This document shows positions 57,318 through 64,000 of a stretch of DNA of 64,000 nucleotides, piece after piece (the stretch's first letter is position 1; the number at the start of each line of letters is the position of its first letter). This DNA is from Moniliella sp. 'wahieum' (lineage: Eukaryota > Basidiomycota > Moniliellomycetes > Moniliellales > Moniliellaceae), in contig RSEE01000113.1 in NCBI GenBank assembly GCA_003971905.1, positions 62,001 through 126,000 of the forward strand, read 5' to 3'. The notes below the pieces were generated by a model. It was not told the DNA's origin and searched no databases. It saw only the letters and a list, made by a program, of their open reading frames with translations. The position numbers and the translations under genes are program-made.

Positions 57318-58297
57318 TGGGGCGGCATGCGACGGGCGGTGGTGGGGATGCGGGTGGGGGCGGTGCCGACGCGGCTGGTGCTGCTGCCGAGAGACGAGGC
57401 ATGCTGCTGTCCACGCGCCCCTCTGTTGTTCTGCCGATGCGGTGCGGCTCCGTGGCCCAGCCAGCGGCCAGCCAGCCCTGTCCCTCCCTGCCTCGCCCCA
57501 CGCTGCCCGTCCGCCCCCGCCCGCTTCCTGCCACTTTCAATTTTACTTGCCCCCAGGACTCTTCAGGACTGACTTGGCGCTATACACATGTGCTTTGTTT
57601 GCTTTATACACCCCGTTGGGGTCCCTCAAGAGGGGCGATGTGCGTGAACGCGGTAGACCTGGCTCGAGGCACTGCTGCTGCTGGCCACGCCGACTGGACG
57701 TGTGCCCGCTACACCGAGGGCACAAGAAGATCTGTCTCCCTTGCACATTTGGTGGGCCAAGCACCTGCCTCGTGGAAGAGGCACACCAATGAGGGCAGCC
57801 GCAGCGGCTGTGTGTGTGGAGATGTGGAGACGGCGAACGGAAAGCAAGAAGGGTGGTGTGGTGGTGGCGAGAGTCAAGTGAGCCTCCGTCTATGCAAGAC
57901 CCGGGCAAGACGGGATGAACGAAGCCCTGCTGGAGCCAAACAAAGCATCCGTCGGTCGCAGAGCCTGCGGAAACGGAGACTGCCAGCAAAGCGGAACCAG
58001 GCGGAACCACAGTGCGGCTGGTGCAACATCCATGATGCATGATGTCCTGTGTAACGCATGATGGGGGGTCGTCTGAGCTTATGTCAGCGCTCAGCTTCCT
58101 GCAGCCAATGGTGCTCATCTAATGGTTACGGCATGCAGCATGATGCATGAGATCTGAGAAGGGTCGATGATCGATAAACGCATTGGGCGCGGCGGCCCCG
58201 TTCCGCCTCTGTTCCGCCCCCCTTGTTTGTGCCTCCGGGCAACCTTCCTCTGATTGCATCCCCACCACTCTGACCCCTGCCTTGCTCGCCTACGACA

Positions 58298-58345
58298 TGG
58301 CGACGAGAGTGGGATTCGAACCCACTCCCCAGAAGACTGCGGGCT
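58298..58345 (-). pseudogene. tRNA-derived 3' half (Ser/Leu type)
   Basis: On the minus strand this reads as the 3' half of a class II tRNA: an anticodon-stem/variable-arm-like stretch, a perfect T arm (GTGGG-TTCGAAT-CCCAC) and an acceptor strand TCTCGTC with G, followed directly by CCA. I could not find the matching 5' acceptor (GACGAGA) or a proper D arm upstream, so it looks like a truncated tRNA gene, a tRNA-derived repeat end, or a tRNA with a structure I failed to resolve. The encoded CCA is unusual for a nuclear tRNA gene and may be chance or a retrotransposed tail. Confidence 0.45.
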
Positions 58346-60218
58346 CAACTTACTCAACGTTCAACTGAACTGAGCACAATGCCAGTTCGACCGTCGTGCT
58401 ACTACTACTGTCGCATACGTCACATGTCACATGCACACGTCATCTCCGTCACGTGCTTGTCGCCTCTCGCGCGGGTAGGCTGGGGCAGCCAGCACTAAGT
58501 AAAGGTAGAAGAGCTTCTTGAAGCTTGAAGAAAGCATGGAGTGGGGCAGCGGAGAGACAGCGCCGGGAAAAAGGACTGCCCAAGCGAATATTGAATTTGC
58601 TTTGCGCCTAGGTACTAGGCAGCCTTGGTCCGAGGGGCACTGGAGTCACATGCGCATGTCACAGGTCACAGGTCACTACGTCACTAGTCACATGCATCAC
58701 AGATGAATTCAACGACTAGCTTGATGCGTGACGCGTGACGATGGCAACGCCCCGTCCGGCTCGGAGCCGCATGGAGCACCAGGCATGGGGGCAGAGACGG
58801 ACCAAGTGTCCTCCTACGGCGGCGGGGCGGGTGTCTAAGACACCGGCCGAACAAGTGCTGCGCCTCTGCGGCACGCGTTACGTTTGCATCGGCCCCATGG
58901 GAAAATGGCAACGTTGGGCCCCAGCCCTTGTAGGCTGTGCCTGCTGTTGCCTGCTGTGCCTGCTTGCCTCCTGTGTGTGCTTGTCTGCTGTGCCCCATGC
59001 ACACTATACCCTACCACTGCGCCCTCTTTATAGGATGCCGTCCTTGCCGAGATACATCGATCCTACATGGTACCCCTGTGCATCGAATATTGATTGTTCT
59101 GAGTGGCTGAGCCTCAGCGCAGCCCTCAGCCTTAAGCGCTTAAGCATAGACGTGGAGCAGCCGCGCTTGGACCATCGATCAGCGGCTCAGCGCTCAACGC
59201 CAGCACTCCGGACGCTCAGGGCCGTATAGTTCCATCCAACTAGCATCATCGACATCGATCATCGAGACTGGACAAAATGCATTTGTTCCATGGCTGTGGC
59301 TTCAGCCCCCACCTCTCTCCCCGCCACGCATCGTGCCTTGGCGTGCTTGCTCCACTCGTCTCGACCCGCATGCCCCCTGCCGTAATGTCGATGTCCCACA
59401 AAGTACTGAGACCGCCGCTTTTGAAGCTGCACTAGGGACTACTACTACTCATGCATCTGCATCATACCTCGTCCTATGTCACGCATTTTTCCTGTTGCGT
59501 TATTTGGAGGGAGCATACGATGGAAGATGGAGTACTGCCATGTTGACCCTGGGGGCGAGTGTGGCGTGAAGCAGGGCGTGAAGACGGTAGAACGGGGAGG
59601 CTGGGAGGAGCCTTGGTCTGTTTTGGCCTTGGATGGCAACATTCCATTGCACCGTCCACCCCGCCCACCGTGTCTGAGTTCGGACGCATGACGCGTGACA
59701 TTGACACAAGAGTATGTAGGCGGTTCGCGGCTGTCGCAGCAAGCCGCGGGGGGTCGCAGCGACCGCAAAGCGACCGCATCCCAGTCTACCCAGGCCGACC
59801 CCTAGCCCCTCGAGCCCACTAGCCCGACACCTGCTCTCCTGCGCCGGGGCATGCATCATGCGTCACGGGCAAGCCTACCGCGTCACGCATCAGTACCATC
59901 GATATCGGTACCAGTGCAAATGTCCCCACACATTTCGTCGGCGTCTCAGCCCAGGCCACTAGGCCACTGCTGACGGCCAGCGCGCGTCAGCCCCGTCCTC
60001 TTTGATCTTAGAACGCAAGGCCCGAGGCGTACAAGCACGTAACCGCGTAACCCCACGTACAACCCCACATACAACCCCACCCCGCCTTTCTCGGGTTTAT
60101 GCAGCTGCGGAGGCCAATTGCACAGCCAAATTTCGCCCTTGAGGTTGAAGACGAGTAGACAATTAGACATAGGACTCTGTACCCTCCGTTCGCAGTTCTT
60201 TTACCTTCTGTTTCCCTT

Positions 60219-60273
60219 CAAGCTCGCGTCAAGCTTCAAGCTTCAACGTCAACCTCTTCAACGTTCAACGTTC
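60219..60273. repeat. TCAAGCT to TCAACGT compound array
   Basis: TCAAGCT units pass into TCAACGT units, ending with two perfect tandem TCAACGT copies. The switch of tetramer keeps the TCA. Confidence 0.8.
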
Positions 60274-60384
60274 CGCGCCGGCAGTCCATATTCCATGGGC
60301 ACCCGGACTGAAGGTCGGCACAGTAGCGCTTGGCCTTTCTAAACCGACGCCGCGCCATTGTGCACCACATAAGGTGCCTCATCG

Positions 60385-60403
60385 GCATCGATCATCGATC
60401 ATC
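60385..60403. repeat. TCATCGA heptamer array
   Basis: Two to three units with the tetramer TCGA. Confidence 0.75.
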
Positions 60404-60499
60404 TGTTTCCCCACCGGCCAGTCTCATCCGGTTTGAGAATTTCGGGGCGACAGGCCACAGGCGGGCCCACGCTCCCGCGACCGCCACACCGGGCTGGTG

Positions 60500-60553
60500 T
60501 CGCATGTCACATGTCAGCAAACGCAAAGGCTTGTTACTAGTTACTAGTTACTG
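60500..60553. repeat. TCACATG and TTACTAG arrays
   Basis: Two TCACATG-type units (60500-60516) are followed by three TTACTAG units (60533-60553), so two tetramer classes sit side by side. Confidence 0.75.
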
Positions 60554-60587
60554 TTAGCCGCCTTTTTCCTCTCCCCTCTCCCCTCGT

Positions 60588-60809
60588 AATGATCCTGGTT
60601 TCCCAGCGACGTCCTAAGTGCAGTTATGCAATGGCAGAGGAAGACAGGAGCTGGGTTGAACCCAGACTGAGGATCAGAAGAAGAAGAAGAAGGTGAAGAA
60701 AGGAGGGCGGCACTAGGCCAGGGGATAGGGATACTGGTGTGGTGCCCGGATGAGTAAGAAGGTCAGGAGTGCCGCGGAGGTGGCTGGCCCATAGGACCCT
60801 GGTCAACAC
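60588..60809. repeat. Dispersed repeat, copy B (about 220 bp)
   Basis: This is the partner of 1545-1761 in the same orientation, sharing blocks such as GAGCTGGGTTGAACC, CAGACTGAGGATCA, GGATAGGGATACTGG and GGTGCCCGGATGAG. It lacks visible terminal repeats or target-site duplications, and the element family is not identified. Copy B ends at the same position as copy A (ACCCTGGT), so the ends may be natural. Confidence 0.75.
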
Positions 60810-61034
60810 CTCGACCCTTCGAGGGCGGGTGGGTTCCTCTTGCGGCTTGCCAGAGGAAGAAGGAGCGTGCCTGCCTCCCCGCGCGCCTGCTGAGCGGCTG
60901 AGCTCAGGAGCGCTCAGGCTGAGCGTCGAAGCGTGGATATTGGACGTAGCGCGTAGAGCGAGGCCGCGGGTAGGATGTGAAAATGTGAGACGGGGGGGAC
61001 GTGGGGCCCCGTGCGATCTCCGGATCTCACACCA

Positions 61035-61052
61035 CAGATCTCAGATCTCAGG
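61035..61052. repeat. TCAGATC heptamer array
   Basis: Two and a half perfect units with the tetramer GATC. Confidence 0.8.
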
Positions 61053-61115
61053 GTTTGTGGTGTCAGTTTTCCGACCGGACGCGGACGACGCACTGCCCCT
61101 GCCAGCAAAACACAA

Positions 61116-61141
61116 GTCACGCGTCACGCGTCACTGGTCAC
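61116..61141. repeat. TCACGCG heptamer array
   Basis: Three units with the tetramer CGCG, the last grading into TCACTGG. Confidence 0.8.
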
Positions 61142-61217
61142 TCGCACTGCACTCGTTCCCAGTACCGGCGACGGGCGACGGGCCTCTCCTTCTCCTTGTG
61201 GCGCTGGGCAGTGTGCG

Positions 61218-61259
61218 ATGCATCATGCATCATGTGCATCATGCGCCATGCGCCATGCG
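61218..61259. repeat. TCATGCA heptamer array
   Basis: Two perfect and several imperfect units with the tetramer TGCA, followed by GCGCCAT variants. Confidence 0.75.
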
Positions 61260-61413
61260 AGGCGGGCGCACTCGTGCATGTCACGGGTCAGTCTCCTGAG
61301 AAGGAACGCCACGCACGGCGCCTGTCCTTCCCGGGAGAAGCCAAGAAGAGAACAGTGGGCAGGTGGAAAAGGCAAGGGACTAGGGACGCGGCAAGCGAGA
61401 TGCTCGATGCGGC

Positions 61414-61440
61414 TTCAAGCTTCAAGCTTCAAGCTTCAAG
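61414..61440. repeat. TCAAGCT heptamer array
   Basis: Four tandem perfect units with the tetramer AGCT, followed by degenerate copies to about 61,470. Confidence 0.85.
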
Positions 61441-61531
61441 TTCTCTTCAAGTTCTTTAAGCTTCAAGCGCTTCCAACGCGAGCGATTCAAGGTACACCTC
61501 AGTACCTAGTACACCCCCATCCACTTTTGTC

Positions 61532-61570
61532 ATGAAGCTTGAAGCTTGAGTACTAGGTACTGAGGTACTC
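61532..61570. repeat. TGAAGCT to TGAGTAC compound array
   Basis: Two AGCT-class units pass into GTAC-class units, with the TGA punctuation preserved at the junction. Confidence 0.75.
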
Positions 61571-61932
61571 GCCATTTTCGGCCGACGCTTCCGGGCTGCC
61601 TGCGCATCGGGAGGAGAACAGGTGGGGCGCTGTATGTTCAGCTGAACACGTTGGACGTGCAACACTTCAACGTTCAACGTACGGTGAAGCCTGAGGCTCA
61701 AGCCTGAGGGTTAGCTGAGGGGTTGTGCGTGGCGGATAGCGTGTAGTGGGAGGTCGTCTGGCAGTTCATGCATCATGTGCATGCGTCCCCCGCGTCATGG
61801 GTTAGACCCTCCCCTCCGTGGCGTAACGCGTAACTATGCTAGTGCGGCGTCGCGTGACGCGTGAGGCCCGAAGCTCGTGAGCGCACAGCCAGGCTCAGTT
61901 TCCGGGGGGCGGGATATCACACACACACACCG

Positions 61933-61959
61933 TCATCGATCATCGATCATCGATCATCG
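61933..61959. repeat. TCATCGA heptamer array
   Basis: Three to four perfect tandem units with the tetramer TCGA, next to a short CA repeat. Confidence 0.85.
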
Positions 61960-62092
61960 TTCCCCGACCTCGGCCTCATTGGTTCATCGATTCGATCCGC
62001 CCGCACGGGCACCCTGCGAGTCATTGGACAAGTCACAGTTGGCGCTGGGCGCGGGGAGCCGTCTCATGCCTTCTCCGGCCGGGGCACTGAGC

Positions 62093-62125
62093 CACTCAGT
62101 ACTCAGTACTCAGTACTCATACTCA
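62093..62125. repeat. TCAGTAC heptamer array
   Basis: Three perfect tandem units with the tetramer GTAC, ending in degenerate copies. Confidence 0.85.
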
Positions 62126-62632
62126 CTGCTCGAGCTCTCCCCCCGTGGTTGGGGCGAGTCAGAGACAGGCGAGATCCACCGCGGGCAAGCGCGAGGGCGG
62201 TGGAGGAAGCCAGGTCTCAGATGCGCCAGATCTCTTGCACTGCGAGTGGCTGGGTCGGCGCGGCGCGAGCCGAGTGTGGACTGGACACGGAACGGTGAAC
62301 ATCGACGTTGACGTTGACGTTAAACGTAGACCCCCCGCACGTGAAGAAGCTGGGGCCTGGCGCCTGGGGGCTGCTGGGTGCAGGCATTGGGCCTCGGGGG
62401 GCGGGAGAGGAGGCGTGTGCGGGCGTGTGCGGCATGCGGCCGTAGACGCCCGTTCCAGGTCCATGAGTCGGCGCCAGCCCACCCGGCGCTCGACGTTTGG
62501 CTGGGGTCGTGCTAGGCCATAGCGCCGGATCGCGCTTCTTATCCCCAGAGATCGTCAGGGGGCGGCGGTTAGCAATCCCCCCCCCCAACAACTGTGGCAG
62601 GAGAACGTTTGTCCCCTTTCTACAGCCGGTTG

Positions 62633-62640
62633 TATAAAAG
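62633..62640 (+). promoter_or_regulatory. TATA box of the second MFS gene
   Basis: TATAAAAG lies about 150 bp upstream of the ATG at 62786 and is followed by a CT-rich leader, a typical fungal promoter arrangement. Assigned from sequence and position. Confidence 0.65.
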
Positions 62641-62785
62641 CAGTCGGCGACACTGTTTTCCTTCTTTCTTTTTCCTCCGTGTCGTGCTGATTCTTTCCAC
62701 TCCCCCTCACCAATTGCACCTCCCACCATCTGCCAAGCACACACTACCTTCGTAACCCCCCATCTGTCCATCTCCTTCACACGCC

Positions 62786-64000
62786 ATGGCGCACGCCTCT
62801 GCGGACGAGCATTCCACCTCGGGCGCCTCCACCACGAACAAGCAAGGTGAAGCGCTCTCGGACTCTCCCGATACGGCACAGGGCCCCCCTCGCAAATCGC
62901 TCGAGGGCCACGTTACCTACCTCTCTACGGCCGATGCCCCGGCCGAACACGATGGTCCCCAACGCGATAAGACCAAACTGAGGATTTTAACAGAGGAGGA
63001 CTGCTACGAGGAGTTGGCGTTCTGTTGGCCTGCTTGGAAAAAATGGTTCGTTCTTCTGCTTCATCTCGTTCTCCTTCCCCTTCCCCTTCCCCTTCCCCAT
63101 CTTGTCATCTCCTATTCACATATTCGTGCACTACCTCTCGTCGGGGTGATGATTGGGGTGGCAAGATGGGAGCAAACACTTTTTGTCCTCGCTTCTGGCA
63201 CATGGTCTAACCCTTCTCCGTTTGACCAGGTGGACGCTCACGGTGATCTTTTTGATCCAGACCAGCATGAACCTCAACACCTCGCTTTACTCGAACGCCA
63301 TTGCCTCCCGTCCGCACCACAAGGGCATGACGGAAGAATTTGGCATTTCGGCTCAGGCGGCGCGGTGTGGTGCCATGGTCTTTTTGGTGACGTATGCGTT
63401 TGGCTGTCAACTCTGGGCGCCCTGGTCCGAAGAGCTTGGACGCAAAGTGACCTTGTTCACCTCGCTCTTCTTGGTCAATGTGTGGCAGATCCCCGTCGGT
63501 GTCGCCAAGAACTTTGGCACGGTCATGGCTGGTCGTGCGCTGGGCGGGTTGTGCTCGGCAGGCGGGTCGGTCACACTGGGAATGGTGGCAGACATGTACG
63601 AACCGGAGGATCACCAGTACGCGATCAACTATATTGTCCTCTCTTCTGTTGGTACGTTCTTTTCGCCCTGCTGGTCCCTGTCCAAAAATACAGAGCTTAA
63701 CTAATCTCCGCCCCCCCGTTTTGGCTTGCAGGTGGCTCGATCGTTGGCCCGATCGTTGGTGGGTTCTGTGAGCAATGGCTCGCGTGGCAATGGTGCATCT
63801 GGTTGCAACTCTGTGCCGGCGGGTTCGTTATGATCCTTGTCCTCCTCATTCCCGAGTCTCGGTCGACGACAATGATGACTGCCATCGCCAAGCGGCGACG
63901 CAAGAACGGTGAAGATGTGTGGGGCCCGAACGAGGTACTGCCTTGGCGGGAACGCTTTGCATTCAAGGAGGTCATTGCCATCTGGACCCGACCGTTTGTC
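62786..64000 (+). CDS. MFS transporter, DHA1 drug/polyamine type (5' part)
   Basis: This is a drug:H+ antiporter-1-type major facilitator, probably in the plasma membrane, with unknown substrate (polyamine- or drug-like in relatives). Exons are 62786-63045, 63230-63651 and 63732 to the window end. The hydrophilic N-terminus of about 85 residues is followed by WWTLTVIFLIQTSMNLNTSLY (helix 1, first tryptophan made across an intron), PWSEELGRKVTLF (the loop 2-3 G-x3-D/E-x2-GRK/R motif), AGRALGGLCSAGGSV (helix 4 region) and GGSIVGPIVGGF (helix 5, antiporter-like motif). PESRSTTMM leads into the central loop. No frame break is seen. The gene continues past 64000, so helices 7-12 are missing from view. 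Confidence 0.9.

Larger units (their letters stand above)
57318..62785. other. Long spacer, densest short-repeat region of the window
   Basis: No gene is supported in 5.5 kb. It contains a tRNA-like 3' half (58298-58345), the second copy of the dispersed repeat (60588-60809) and most of the TCA-plus-palindrome heptamer arrays (60.2-62.1 kb). The final 150 bp are CT-rich, with a TATA box, and belong to the last transporter gene. Confidence 0.6.

Overview
This is nuclear DNA of a fungus. Proteins such as the Zn2Cys6 regulator, the OPT-type oligopeptide transporter, MED13, TAF12, TIM21 and eL36 are fungal in style. Genes are monocistronic and carry short introns (roughly 45-160 bp) with GTRNGT-like donors and CTNAC-like branch sites. 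Coding sequence is GC-rich. A basidiomycete is my best guess, partly from the eL36 sequence, but the window does not settle the phylum. There are no operons, CRISPR arrays or recognisable intact transposons.

Layout: 1-3.99 kb repeat-rich spacer; 3.99-5.43 Zn2Cys6 regulator (+); 5.4-9.15 spacer with a long TGG tract; 9.15-11.19 MFS transporter (+); 11.65-16.5 Mediator subunit MED13 (+); 17.5-20.3 OPT transporter (+); 20.7-23.9 MTG1-type mitochondrial GTPase (-); 25.3-26.95 acyl-CoA synthetase (+); 27.6-28.0 ribosomal protein eL36 (+); 28-32.1 spacer; 32.1-34.1 a YKT6-like longin/CaaX protein (+); 34.7-36.2 TIM21 (-); 36.45 tRNA-Thr(CGU) (+); 36.9-38.7 TAF12 (-); 40.1-40.85 dephospho-CoA kinase (+); 42.4-45.0 unknown low-complexity protein (+); 48.2-49.4 stomatin/Band-7 protein (+); 50.0-50.4 small cupin (-); 50.4-54.8 spacer; 54.8-57.3 unknown membrane protein (-); 57.3-62.8 spacer very rich in short repeats; 62.8-64.0 start of a second MFS transporter (+, cut by the window end).

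The genes do not form one pathway. They are mostly housekeeping functions: Pol II transcription (MED13, TAF12), mitochondria (MTG1, TIM21), CoA and acyl-CoA metabolism (dephospho-CoA kinase, acyl-CoA synthetase), membrane transport, vesicle traffic and translation (eL36, tRNA-Thr).

Two window-wide observations stand out. First, the spacers are seeded with heptanucleotide arrays that follow one rule, TCA plus a self-complementary tetramer (for example TCA-AGCT, TCA-TCGA, TCA-GTAC, TCA-CATG, TCA-CGCG, TCA-GGCC); at least eleven of the sixteen possible tetramers occur in tandem. I know of no described element class that predicts this. Second, most conserved genes are interrupted by one or more single-base frame changes, often at homopolymers, while the protein sequence continues on the other side. 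Base-calling indels explain this best. The strongest single-gene novelty is a YKT6-type longin domain joined to a long disordered region and a CaaX box, with no visible R-SNARE motif.
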